Source of the DNA: an uncultured Pelagibacteraceae bacterium
GTDB lineage: Bacteria > Pseudomonadota > Alphaproteobacteria > Pelagibacterales > Pelagibacteraceae
DNA length: 64,000 nt
Direction of reading: 5' to 3'
Assembly (NCBI GenBank): GCA_902598425.1
Contig: CACKBK010000002.1
Coordinates: 45,706 to 109,705 of the forward strand
The position numbers were made by a program, and so were the translations under genes. The notes below the pieces were generated by a model, which was not told the DNA's origin, did not search any database, and was given only the letters and a program-made list of their open reading frames with translations. Shown here piece after piece: positions 31,701-41,393 of the stretch. Positions within the stretch are counted from its first letter, which is position 1; each line of letters begins with the position of its first letter.

Positions 31701-32623
31701 TTTTTATACTTAATATTTTTGATTTCGTGATTTTGATTTAGTGAAAAAACGATTGAAGCAAATTTTGGTGCTTCTTTAAACATGTGTTCAGTTATTCTTT
31801 GATAAGTCATCATAAAATTTAAAACTTCTTTGTTGCTCATGATTTTTGAATTTTTTTTACTTTTATTATTTAAATATAATTTTTTTTCTTGTTTTATTCT
31901 CCACTTTCTTAATAAACTAAAATTTTTTGCTTTCAAATATAAAAAATAATCAAAGAATTTATACATTGATTTATATTTTTTATTAAGTTGATTATTTACA
32001 TATTTTCTCCATTTCAGTTTTTGATCATTATCACGCTCGATTGTATTTATTGGTTTTTTTAAATTTTTTAGTTTTTGTGGGGACGAACCTACACACCATC
32101 CTTCTAATATTACAATATTAGGTTTTTTTTTAATTTTATACCATTTATCTCTTTTTAACCTGTCATCAATTGATTTATCAAATTTCGGTAATAGTACAGG
32201 TGAAAATCTTTTCTTTGAAACTTTTCTAAAAAAACTTAAAATTAAATCTACATCATGTGTTCCTGGAACACCTCTTGTCATCAGTAAAGGATGCACCTTT
32301 TTAGCTAATATCATTCTATTTTTTCTGGTTTTGTAAAAGTCATCAATAGATATTTTAAATACTATCAATTTAAAATATTTTTCTAAAATAATCTTAATTA
32401 AAGATGAAATAGTAGTTTTTCCAGTACCCTGCCCACCTGCCAAACCTATTATCATTGTATTTTTTTTATTCACTCTATTTGCCAACCAAAAGCATACTGG
32501 GATTAAAAAAGATTTAATCATTTTATCTTTTTTTCTGAATTTTTCAGTTCTTGTTTCTTGGCTTGATATAAATTTAATACAGTCTTTCTTTACTTTTGTG
32601 TAACACAGGTTTGCTGGATGCAT
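31697..32623 (-). CDS. P-loop kinase, glycerate 3-kinase-like
   Basis: Walker A GLAGGQGTGKTTISSL, ISIDDFYKTRKNR, RGVPGTHDVDLILSFF, VILEGWCVG. Confidence 0.78.
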   Translation of the reverse strand: MHPANLCYTKVKKDCIKFISSQETRTEKFRKKDKMIKSFLIPVCFWLANRVNKKNTMIIGLAGGQGTGKTTISSLIKIILEKYFKLIVFKISIDDFYKTRKNRMILAKKVHPLLMTRGVPGTHDVDLILSFFRKVSKKRFSPVLLPKFDKSIDDRLKRDKWYKIKKKPNIVILEGWCVGSSPQKLKNLKKPINTIERDNDQKLKWRKYVNNQLNKKYKSMYKFFDYFLYLKAKNFSLLRKWRIKQEKKLYLNNKSKKNSKIMSNKEVLNFMMTYQRITEHMFKEAPKFASIVFSLNQNHEIKNIKYKK

Positions 32624-32628
32624 AAAAA

Positions 32629-32997
32629 TTAATTCTTTTTATCCAAGGGATGGTTTATTCCATCAAAAATTTCTATATCATCTAATTTATATGGATCTAC
32701 ACCTTCAATACATGCAGCATTAATTCCATACATATTTGGATTACTTCTCATTTTATGATGAGTATAAATTCCACAAATTTTACAAAAATAATGCTCAGCT
32801 ACTTTGGTATGGTACTGATATTTTGTTAATTGTTCACTGCCATTTTTTATTTGTAGATCTTTGACCTCTACAAAAGTCATTACAGTTCCTTTTCTTTTAC
32901 AAAGAGTACAATTACATCTTCTTTTAGTTTTTAATCCTTCTTTAGGAAGTTGTATTTCTCCTTGCACTTCCCCACAATGACATGACAGTTTTTTCAT
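32629..32997 (-). CDS. GFA/CENP-V family protein
   Basis: LSCHCGEVQGEI, RRCNCTLCKRKG, HYFCKICGIYTHHK zinc ligands. Confidence 0.87.
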   Translation of the reverse strand: MKKLSCHCGEVQGEIQLPKEGLKTKRRCNCTLCKRKGTVMTFVEVKDLQIKNGSEQLTKYQYHTKVAEHYFCKICGIYTHHKMRSNPNMYGINAACIEGVDPYKLDDIEIFDGINHPLDKKN

Positions 32998-33151
32998 AAA
33001 GTTTATATTGAATACACCATGTGATATTTCTTTTCATTTTTATTTTAATTCCACTTTTAGTGATAGTTATCCACATTATACACTATATAGTTTTCGATGT
33101 TCACGTTTTGATTCACTTTTGATTCAGTTACAGACTCAAAATACAACTTAT

Positions 33152-33178
33152 TTGACACTATTAAATAAGTGTTATACT
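33152..33178 (+). promoter_or_regulatory. putative sigma70 promoter of umuDC
   Basis: TTGACA (33152-33157) - N15 - TATACT (33173-33178). Confidence 0.5.
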
Positions 33179-33183
33179 AATAA

Positions 33184-33198
33184 GAACAAAATAAGAAC
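33184..33198 (+). promoter_or_regulatory. SOS (LexA) box of alphaproteobacterial type upstream of umuD
   Basis: gaacaaaataagaac = exact GTTC-N7-GTTC on the opposite strand, just downstream of the -10 and 4 nt before ATG 33203. Confidence 0.75.
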
Positions 33199-33202
33199 AT
33201 TT

Positions 33203-33598
33203 ATGAAGCTAACTATACCTTATTATTTACATAAAGCTGGAGCTGGTTTTCCATCTCCTGCTACTGATTATATCGAAGAAGATATTGATCTAAATGTGCA
33301 CTTAATAAAAAATGTTCCAGCAACTTTTGTAATTAGAGTTCAAGGGAAATCAATGACAGATGTTGGTATTAATGACGGTGATATATTAGTTGTTGATAAA
33401 AGTTTAACACCTAGAAATTTTTCAACTGTTATTGCAAATGTACATGACGAATTAGTTGTTAAAAGTTTTGTTCAAGAAAGAGATAAAAAATTTTTAACAT
33501 CTGGGTCAAAAAACTTTAAAGATAGAATTTTAATTAACGAAGAAGAAGATATTTTTATTTGGGGAGTTGTAACTTATGTCATCCACTCAGTTTACTAG
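33203..33598 (+). CDS. umuD: UmuD-like S24 peptidase / DNA polymerase V subunit
   Basis: AGFPSPATDYIEEDIDLN, FVIRVQGKSMTDVGINDGDILVVDKS; start corrected from 33008. Confidence 0.9.
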   Translation: MKLTIPYYLHKAGAGFPSPATDYIEEDIDLNVHLIKNVPATFVIRVQGKSMTDVGINDGDILVVDKSLTPRNFSTVIANVHDELVVKSFVQERDKKFLTSGSKNFKDRILINEEEDIFIWGVVTYVIHSVY

Positions 33599-34856
33599 AA
33601 AAATAGCACTTGTTGATTGTAATTCTTTTTATGTATCCTGTGAAAGGTTATTTAATCCAAAAATAAGAAAAAAGCCTGTGGTAGTTTTATCTAATAATGA
33701 TGGTTGTATTATTTCAAGGTCTAATGAAGCGAAAGCTTTAGGTATTAAAATGGGTGAACCTTATTTTAAAGCAAAAAATATAATCATAAAAAATAATGTA
33801 AATGTATTTTCATCAAATTATTCACTATATGGAGACTTATCAAGAAGAGTTATGCGAACACTTAAGAGATTTAATTCTGCTATTGAAGTTTATTCTATTG
33901 ATGAGGCATTTATGGATTTGTCTAACTTTTCTGATAAAGAAGTTGAAGAAGTTGGTAGAGAGATTAGAAACACTGTTTTACAGTGGACTGGTATACCAAC
34001 TAGCATTGGAATAGCAAAAACTAAGACTTTAAGTAAAGTTGCAAATCATATAGCAAAAAAAAAACAATCAGGAGTTACAAGTTTAATTGGAATAGAAAAC
34101 ATTGACTCGATATTAGAAAAAGTAGAAATAAATGATGTTTGGGGAGTTGGAAGACAATTAACTAAGTTTTATCAAAAAAATGGTATTTATAATGCCAAAC
34201 AACTTAAAAACAAATCTAATACATGGATTAAAAAGTGCTCTAATGTTTTAAGCTCAAGAACTGCAATGGAATTAAGAGGTATCCCTTGTATAGATTTAGA
34301 AACAACTGCAACCAAAAGAAAAAGTTGTGTCGTATCAAGATCATTTGGAAAAAGAGTAGAAAATTTTCAAGAATTAAGAGAGGCGGTTGCAAATTATTGC
34401 TTAAATGCCTCAGAAAAAATCAGGTCCGAGTCTTTGGTTGCAAAATCAATTACTGTATTTGTTAGGACAAGCCCTTTTCAAAGAAACTTTGGATATTATT
34501 CAAATTCAAAAACTATTGATTTCCCGATAGCTACAAATAATAGTATTGAAACTGTTAAGGCTGCGGTATCTATATTAGAAGATATTTTTAGAAATGGTTA
34601 TAGATATCAAAAAGCAGGAGTGATGCTTACGGGATTATCAAATTCAGATGGAAAGAAAAATTTATTTTCATCTGAAAAAGACTTAAAAATAAATAGTTTA
34701 ATGAAATCAATTGACAATACAAACTATAGATATGGTAGATCTACTTTAAGTCTTGCAAGTGCAGGTGTTCATAAAAAATGGAATATGAAAAGAGAGCATT
34801 CTTCAAAAATAGATACTGCAGATTTTTACTGCTTACCAAAAATAAGAGCTATTTAA
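33576..34856 (+). CDS. umuC: Y-family DNA polymerase V subunit UmuC
   Basis: IALVDCNSFYVSCERLFNPKIRKKPVVVLSNNDGCIISRSNEAKALGI, EVYSIDEAFMDLS. Confidence 0.95.
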   Translation: MSSTQFTRKIALVDCNSFYVSCERLFNPKIRKKPVVVLSNNDGCIISRSNEAKALGIKMGEPYFKAKNIIIKNNVNVFSSNYSLYGDLSRRVMRTLKRFNSAIEVYSIDEAFMDLSNFSDKEVEEVGREIRNTVLQWTGIPTSIGIAKTKTLSKVANHIAKKKQSGVTSLIGIENIDSILEKVEINDVWGVGRQLTKFYQKNGIYNAKQLKNKSNTWIKKCSNVLSSRTAMELRGIPCIDLETTATKRKSCVVSRSFGKRVENFQELREAVANYCLNASEKIRSESLVAKSITVFVRTSPFQRNFGYYSNSKTIDFPIATNNSIETVKAAVSILEDIFRNGYRYQKAGVMLTGLSNSDGKKNLFSSEKDLKINSLMKSIDNTNYRYGRSTLSLASAGVHKKWNMKREHSSKIDTADFYCLPKIRAI

Positions 34857-34862
34857 TAAAGT

Positions 34863-35738
34863 TTAGGATTTTTCAAAAACTTCAATATTCGAAATATTGT
34901 CGAGACACTTGTTGTATTCTTCCATATTCTCTCTTTTGGATAACTTGAAAATTGCAATAACAAAAATAATTATTAAAACTATTGGAATTGAGGTAACTAT
35001 AGAAAAATTACTTTTTATAAGAAAAGTGTATAAAATTATAAATCCAATAGATCTGATTAAAACATTTATCTTAAATACGCTAATTATTGAGAATGAGTGG
35101 ATAATTAAGTTATAGAAACTCATCTTTGATAAATCAAAATATCTCTTGCCTCTAATCGAAGGTATTGAGTCTCTGGTTTTAGTAATCTTAACTAATGAAG
35201 CTGAATAGCAGTTCCACGTAGCTTTTTCATTTATCATGTTTTTTACTACACTTTTTGAAATGCATGTAAAATGACCAAACTTAATTAGTTTTCCTGTAAA
35301 TAAATAAGTTAAAATTTTATGAACCTCGTAACAAAATTTAAATACATTGTTCTCTGATCTTTTTACTCTTTTGCCAACTACTGGAATATCTGGATTTTTA
35401 ACAATTTTTTCGACAAATTGAGGTATTTCTTCTGGTCTATCTTCTCCATCTCCATCCATAGGGATAACATAATCAAAATCCTCTTTTTCATAAATATATT
35501 TAAGTCCTGCTGCATTACATCTTCCGTGACCACGATTATTAATCATATTAATAATTTTGACTGATTTTAAATTTTTAAAACTTAAGAAATTATCGGGTTT
35601 TTTTTGTGTAGATGCATCATTAATAATTATAACTGAAAAATTACCCTCTATATCTGTAACCGCTTTATCAATATTGTTAATTAAAAGTTTTACTGAATTC
35701 CAATCATTATAGATAGGTATCAATATTTTGATTTTCAT
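34863..35738 (-). CDS. GT2 glycosyltransferase with C-terminal membrane segments (polyprenyl-P-sugar synthase-like)
   Basis: KILIPIYNDWNSV, INDAST, YVIPMDGDGEDRPEEIP, two C-terminal hydrophobic stretches. Confidence 0.82.
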   Translation of the reverse strand: MKIKILIPIYNDWNSVKLLINNIDKAVTDIEGNFSVIIINDASTQKKPDNFLSFKNLKSVKIINMINNRGHGRCNAAGLKYIYEKEDFDYVIPMDGDGEDRPEEIPQFVEKIVKNPDIPVVGKRVKRSENNVFKFCYEVHKILTYLFTGKLIKFGHFTCISKSVVKNMINEKATWNCYSASLVKITKTRDSIPSIRGKRYFDLSKMSFYNLIIHSFSIISVFKINVLIRSIGFIILYTFLIKSNFSIVTSIPIVLIIIFVIAIFKLSKRENMEEYNKCLDNISNIEVFEKS

Positions 35739-35742
35739 AAAA

Positions 35743-35868
35743 TTAATTAACAGAATTTAAAAATCTTATTAAAGATACAAAAATTCCATGGCCTGAAATT
35801 TCTATAATAGCTATTACAACTATGATAAAAATCGTTTTTTTTAATTTAGTATCGAAAAATTTATTCAT
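35743..35868 (-). CDS. small membrane peptide (41 aa), not in supplied ORF track
   Basis: MNKFFDTKLKKTIFIIVVIAIIEISGHGIFVSLIRFLNSVN; ATGA overlap with upstream GT39 stop, ends 4 nt before the GT2 ATG. Confidence 0.6.
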   Translation of the reverse strand: MNKFFDTKLKKTIFIIVVIAIIEISGHGIFVSLIRFLNSVN

Positions 35869-37205
35869 TTCACTCCAACACAAACTTTCTCAAAGCAGAT
35901 ATACTTATTATAACTATCTAATTTACTTTTATCTACAATTCCTTCCCATGCTGGGCGTGACTTTAAATGATATGACAAGTTTCCTGCTGTCCATTCATCG
36001 CCTAAAACAACGTTTATAGGTTCTTTAAATTCAGAATTCCATTTTTTTTCAACTTCAATAGCAATTTCTTTACCGGGATAGTCTGTTCTTTTATTATCTT
36101 TTAGCAAAGAAACAGTTCCATAGCTTAGTGGTGAAAGTAAAAAAATAAATATAAAAAAAATTAGAAAATTTTTAATTTTTTTCATTTCTAAATGCTTTTG
36201 GAAAATATAAATTAATAATGTTCCAAAGAATAAATAAAATGGGGTCATCCACATTGTTCTAATTTTAGAGCCGGTCATTATTGAGGTCAAAAGCACAAGT
36301 AAAATTGGTAATATATTAACAATTAATAAAAATAATAATTTTCTGTCATTAAAATTTAAATTAATTTTAATTTTTTTTAAAATTAAAAATAACATTATTA
36401 AAACCGGCAATAAAATTAAAATTTGTTTCATTAAAAAAATAATCGGAAATTTTAAATGGTTTATGTAATTAATTTCTTCGAGTCCTGCTCTGGAAAAAGC
36501 ATATTTAATTGCAATAAAATCGTTATTAAACAACCAAACTAAATGAGGAACTAAAAGAATAAAAAATACTTCAATTGATATTAAGTATTTAAAGTCAAAT
36601 TTTCTCTCTTTTAAAATTACAATTTGATAAAAAAATAAAATAAAAATAGAAACCAATAAATAGATAAATAAATACTTCGATTGGAACCCAATAGCAGCAA
36701 AGATAGCTAAATAAAAACAATCATAAATATTAATTTTTTTACCATCAAATATTTTCCAAGCATAAAAAACAGTTAATGACCAAAAAGGTAGTTGACAAAC
36801 ATTAACGTTAAATTCTGGTGTAGTAAAATTATAGAAATATATACCTTCTAATAGTATTACTGATAGAAAGCTTAAAGTCTTATTATTAAATATTTTTTCA
36901 CTTAATTGAAATACTATAAAAAATGAAAAAATTACAAATAACTGACTAAGTAAATAATAAGCCCAATCTTGACTTCCAAACAAAAAATAAAATAACTCTA
37001 CAAAAAAAGCACTTGCTGGAGGATGTTTTTCAAATCCCCAATCTAAATTACTTCCCCAACCTAGCGCCTCAATTGTATCGAGTGGCAAATTGTTATTTGT
37101 AATCGAAGGAATCAATGTCCAAATAAAAAGATGAATAAATAAGAAAATGTAAAAATAACGTAATGTATTTTTTCTATAATTAAACATTTGCTTGAATTTA
37201 TACAA
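35865..37205 (-). CDS. GT39/ArnT-like membrane glycosyltransferase
   Basis: 446 aa multi-TM; LPLDTIEALGWGSNLDWGFEKHPPASAFFVELFYFLFG. Confidence 0.82.
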   Translation of the reverse strand: MYKFKQMFNYRKNTLRYFYIFLFIHLFIWTLIPSITNNNLPLDTIEALGWGSNLDWGFEKHPPASAFFVELFYFLFGSQDWAYYLLSQLFVIFSFFIVFQLSEKIFNNKTLSFLSVILLEGIYFYNFTTPEFNVNVCQLPFWSLTVFYAWKIFDGKKINIYDCFYLAIFAAIGFQSKYLFIYLLVSIFILFFYQIVILKERKFDFKYLISIEVFFILLVPHLVWLFNNDFIAIKYAFSRAGLEEINYINHLKFPIIFLMKQILILLPVLIMLFLILKKIKINLNFNDRKLLFLLIVNILPILLVLLTSIMTGSKIRTMWMTPFYLFFGTLLIYIFQKHLEMKKIKNFLIFFIFIFLLSPLSYGTVSLLKDNKRTDYPGKEIAIEVEKKWNSEFKEPINVVLGDEWTAGNLSYHLKSRPAWEGIVDKSKLDSYNKYICFEKVCVGVK

Positions 37206-37266
37206 TTAAAGCATTCTTGACACTAAATAATTGCTGAATATACTTCCGACCGTTCAAACTATTAAA

Positions 37267-37683
37267 ATGGTTAAGATATCAAAAAATTATATACCCAAAA
37301 GTACTGAAAAATATATGTGCGAAAAGCATAAAGCATTTTTCAAAAATAAGTTATTAGAGTGGAAAAAAGATTTAGTTAAATCAAATAATGAGGCTTTATA
37401 TAATAGCTCCCTAGACGATAATAGCACTTCTGCTGATATTGTTGATCAAGCAAGCTCATACACAGAAAAAAATGTTGAGATGAGAGCAATAAATAGACAA
37501 ATAAAACTGATTTCTAAAATTGATTCTGCGCTCAAAAAAATAAAAGATGGAACATATGGCTTTTGCGAGGAGACTGCTGAACCAATTGGTCTAAAAAGAC
37601 TAATGGCAAGACCTGTTGCAACTCTATGTATTACAGCTCAAGAAAAACATGAAAAAGAGGAAAAAGTTTACGCTGACGATTAA
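37267..37683 (+). CDS. dksA: DksA/TraR-family transcription factor
   Basis: KIDSALKKIKDGTYGFCEETAEPIGLKRLMARPVATLCITAQEKHE; start moved to internal Met. Confidence 0.88.
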   Translation: MVKISKNYIPKSTEKYMCEKHKAFFKNKLLEWKKDLVKSNNEALYNSSLDDNSTSADIVDQASSYTEKNVEMRAINRQIKLISKIDSALKKIKDGTYGFCEETAEPIGLKRLMARPVATLCITAQEKHEKEEKVYADD

Positions 37684-39497
37684 TTATTTTTTCTCTTTAA
37701 TAACGTCCAGTCCTCAATAGTTTCAATTTTTTCAAAATTTTCCTCAATGTAAGCATTTACTAAAAATAGCCTCTCCTCTAAAGGAGCCAGCCAATTAAAT
37801 TTCACTCCACCAGATATAATAATTTCTGTTTTATTTAATTCATTAATAAAGTTTTTTTGATCTGGAATAGATCCAATACTCCAAATTAAATAGTATTTAG
37901 TACAACTTTTTTTTTTTAATAAATAATGAAGTGCAGCATCATGAGAAAAAAGTTGTATACATTCTTTGTCTTGTAAAATTGATTTACTTTCATTAATAAA
38001 ATTTATTTCTTTTTGATTAAGAAATTTTTGGTCTGGTAAATTTATATATTTCTCAAACCTTAAATTAAAATTTTTTAAATTTTTTGGATTTATATCAAAA
38101 ATTATAGGAAATAATATTAATAAAAAAAATATTAAAAAAATGTTTTTTGAAGAAGATCTATCAATCTTTATTTTTTTATTTATTTTAAATAAAATGAAAT
38201 ATAAAGAAATGATTGAAAAAAAAATTATAGGGAAACCAAAAATATGTTTAATATGTGGTCCATCTGATCTTCCTACAACATAAGCATAGCTAAAAATCGA
38301 AATAAAACATAAGAACATTAATAAAAATTTAAAATTTGGGTAGTATTTGTCATTAACTTTTAAAAATAAATTAATTGTAAAGATGGATATAAAAATGATT
38401 GATAATAAAGTTTTAGTTGCTCTCGATGAATCTGGGTGGTCACTGAATGGTGTTGGATGAATGATCCCGTGAATGTAGCTCACATATTTATAAACTGAAA
38501 AAGTATTACTAATAAAATGCTTAAATTCTAAACCTAAATAAAAATAAAAAAATAACCACCAAATGAATATTGATGACAATAAAATAATAAAACTTTTTAA
38601 ATCTTTTCTTATTATAAGGAAAATTAAAAAGCTTATTAAAATTAGGTTCATGACTAATCCCCTATCAATACCCCAAAGTAATGTGCTTATACTCAAGAAA
38701 CCAAATATTAAAAGAATTGGTACATGTAATTTTTTATTTTCAAAAAAAAATGAAAATAATATGAGTGAAAATATTATTGGAATTTCTCTTGCAACAAGAT
38801 GGTCTACACTTGCAATGTTGTAATCAATGACTGATAAAAAAATTAATGAATTTAAAATAAAAAATATATTTTTGTAAAATTTCTCTACTTTCAAAAATTT
38901 TGTAATTCTTAAAGATAGAAATATTAATAAAAACTTTAAAGAAAAAATTAAAAATATATCTGTTATTCTTTTTAAACCAATTGTCTGTGAGTCAAATATA
39001 TACCATAGAATTTTAGCACTTATAGTCTCATAAAATATTCCTTGAGTTACATAAGAACCAGACCATAAAGATCCGTCTTTTGAACTTTTAAATGCTGAAC
39101 TTAATTGCTGACCTTCATGCATTAAATCTAAATTATGTAATTGAAATTGAGTTGATAAAAATTCAAAAATAATTAATAAGGTCAATATAAAAAATATTAA
39201 AACCAATGAATTATTTTTCTTTGGTTGAATTTTTGAGTAATTATTTAAATTGAAAATAATATTTTTAAAATTTTGCTTTCTAAAAAAAACTTGTGAAAAA
39301 AAAATGATGATTGGTAAAAATATAAAAGCCAAATATCTAAGAATATCGTTTGTTGGATTAAATTTTTTATCTGAATATTCTCCAACAATCATATTATCAT
39401 GAAATGGTATTGTAATTTTTTCCCAAATAAATGTTCCAAATAAAATTGATAAAACTATTAATATGCAAAATATTAAATTAAATGAATAATTTTTCAT
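37680..39497 (-). CDS. multi-TM membrane protein, possible glycosyltransferase
   Basis: 605 aa, many hydrophobic segments, operonic with the next gene (4-nt overlap). Confidence 0.55.
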   Translation of the reverse strand: MKNYSFNLIFCILIVLSILFGTFIWEKITIPFHDNMIVGEYSDKKFNPTNDILRYLAFIFLPIIIFFSQVFFRKQNFKNIIFNLNNYSKIQPKKNNSLVLIFFILTLLIIFEFLSTQFQLHNLDLMHEGQQLSSAFKSSKDGSLWSGSYVTQGIFYETISAKILWYIFDSQTIGLKRITDIFLIFSLKFLLIFLSLRITKFLKVEKFYKNIFFILNSLIFLSVIDYNIASVDHLVAREIPIIFSLILFSFFFENKKLHVPILLIFGFLSISTLLWGIDRGLVMNLILISFLIFLIIRKDLKSFIILLSSIFIWWLFFYFYLGLEFKHFISNTFSVYKYVSYIHGIIHPTPFSDHPDSSRATKTLLSIIFISIFTINLFLKVNDKYYPNFKFLLMFLCFISIFSYAYVVGRSDGPHIKHIFGFPIIFFSIISLYFILFKINKKIKIDRSSSKNIFLIFFLLILFPIIFDINPKNLKNFNLRFEKYINLPDQKFLNQKEINFINESKSILQDKECIQLFSHDAALHYLLKKKSCTKYYLIWSIGSIPDQKNFINELNKTEIIISGGVKFNWLAPLEERLFLVNAYIEENFEKIETIEDWTLLKRKNN

Positions 39498-40750
39498 GAT
39501 GATTGATTTGACAAATATAAAAATTTAATTGTTTTGTAAGGAATTCGATAGCCAGGAAATGAATTTACATCAGCAGATAATAGTGTTGGGGGACTCCAAC
39601 CAAATGCAAAAACTAAAAAAAAAATTACTAAAATACTTTTAGGATTGATTTTAAGCAATTTATGCAAATTATTTACCATTTTAAAAGTTTTATCTTCAAT
39701 TAACCTGAAATTAATTTTTATAAAATCGTTTTTGAATAAGTAAAAAAAGAATAATATTGATGAAACGTAAGTTATATTAACTGCTCTACCCCAATCTATA
39801 AACATTAACCAATGGATTGGCACAAAAATATTTAAAATTACAAAAATCAAAGCTAGTTTTTTAAATTTAAATATTTTTTTGGTCAGCTCAGAATTTTTAA
39901 TTAGTAATATTAATGGAGCAAACCCAATTAACATTATCAAAAAATATCTAAATAAATATGTAAAAATACTAAATTCTTTCTCTGTTAATTTACTAATTGT
40001 AGCTTTGATATGTACAATCGCCTCTCTTTTTGTATCCATAAGACCGCAAGACATATAGCAAGCTTCCCCAAAATTATTCATCAAGGAAGATTTCATAATT
40101 TCAAAACCATTTTTAGAGATAATATGAAATGCGCTATAATATGAAACAATAATCGATGGAATAAAAATAAGAAATATTACCAAAAAAATTTTAATTAAGT
40201 TTTCATTTTTCATTTTAATTAAAACTGTAGCCGCAAAGAATGTATAATAAAAAATTGCTGGCTCGTATAAAATAGAAATTAATGGTAAAATAAAAATTAT
40301 CCATAATATAGAACTTTTTGTCTTACTCTCTTTTGAAGATATATTGTAGAACCAAATATAACCAATAAATAAAAATAATTCTTTTCTTGCTAATACTTCT
40401 AATTCTGCAATATGGTAAATTAAAAATATAGGCGTAAACAAACTAAAAAGAATAATTCCATTAAACTTTATTTTTTTAAAAAATTTGTAGATAAGAATTA
40501 AATATAGTCCATAAAAAAAAATCTGCATCAATAGAATTACAAACCTTAATTTTAAATCAAAAATTTGTGCGATATGAAAAGCTATTTCTCCTGGTAAACC
40601 TCTTCTTGTAAAACCTCCTTGATAATTAATTATCCATTCAGAAATAGTGGAGTCATTACCTACACCGTGTTTTAGATATAACCAGATAAATGCAAATACT
40701 GAGATTGAAATTAGATAGTATTTAAAATAATTTTTATAATTTTTTTCCAT
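39494..40750 (-). CDS. multi-TM hypothetical membrane protein
   Basis: 418 aa, many hydrophobic segments; early loop WIINYQGGFTRRGLPGEIAF. Confidence 0.55.
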   Translation of the reverse strand: MEKNYKNYFKYYLISISVFAFIWLYLKHGVGNDSTISEWIINYQGGFTRRGLPGEIAFHIAQIFDLKLRFVILLMQIFFYGLYLILIYKFFKKIKFNGIILFSLFTPIFLIYHIAELEVLARKELFLFIGYIWFYNISSKESKTKSSILWIIFILPLISILYEPAIFYYTFFAATVLIKMKNENLIKIFLVIFLIFIPSIIVSYYSAFHIISKNGFEIMKSSLMNNFGEACYMSCGLMDTKREAIVHIKATISKLTEKEFSIFTYLFRYFLIMLIGFAPLILLIKNSELTKKIFKFKKLALIFVILNIFVPIHWLMFIDWGRAVNITYVSSILFFFYLFKNDFIKINFRLIEDKTFKMVNNLHKLLKINPKSILVIFFLVFAFGWSPPTLLSADVNSFPGYRIPYKTIKFLYLSNQSS

Positions 40751-40754
40751 ATAT

Positions 40755-41393
40755 TTATGGTAAGGGAATCTTATCTCCTTGTTTCATAAACTCATAGCCC
40801 TTTTTCACAGCTTCTCTATTTGAAATTTCTAAATACCATCTTGTCAAATTTTTGAATTTTTTGATTCCAATATCGTGCCATTTATGCCTAGCTATCCAAG
40901 GCCAAGTCGCTATATCAGCTATTGAATAATTATCACCTGCTAAAAATTTTGAGTGTAAAAGTCTTTCATCTAAATCATTGTATATTGATTTTGTTATTTT
41001 AAAATATCGATCTTCACCGAACTTACTTTTTCCAGGATTGTAACGATGAAACTGGTGATGCTGGCCGATCATTGGTCCTACATATCCCATTTGCGCCATA
41101 AGCCATTGGTTTATTTTTAATCTATCTTTATTTTCATAAAACATTTTACTTTTTTCAGCTAGATAAATTAATATTGCACCAGACTCGAAAATTTTTTCCT
41201 CATTTTCATGATCTATGATAACTGGTATTTTGCTAAAAGGGCTAATTTTTCTAAAGTTTGGCTTAAATTGTTCCCCCTTGCCTAAATCTACTTTAGTAAC
41301 TTTATAATCGAATTTAATTTCCTCCAACATTATACTTATTTTTTTTCCGTTAGGGGTGTCAGCTGTAAATAATTCAATCACTCTTTTTACCAA
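40755..41393 (-). CDS. glutathione S-transferase family protein
   Basis: [54 protein letters not shown]. Confidence 0.88.
   Translation of the reverse strand: MVKRVIELFTADTPNGKKISIMLEEIKFDYKVTKVDLGKGEQFKPNFRKISPFSKIPVIIDHENEEKIFESGAILIYLAEKSKMFYENKDRLKINQWLMAQMGYVGPMIGQHHQFHRYNPGKSKFGEDRYFKITKSIYNDLDERLLHSKFLAGDNYSIADIATWPWIARHKWHDIGIKKFKNLTRWYLEISNREAVKKGYEFMKQGDKIPLP

Noticed and set aside
33096-33114. Second SOS-like motif gttcacgttttgattc
   Set aside because: Second half-site is GATT rather than GTTC and it lies upstream of the -35; too weak to call.
33008-33202. N-terminal extension of the umuD ORF
   Set aside because: The extra 65 residues are not UmuD-like and overlap the promoter and SOS box; start at 33203 is better.
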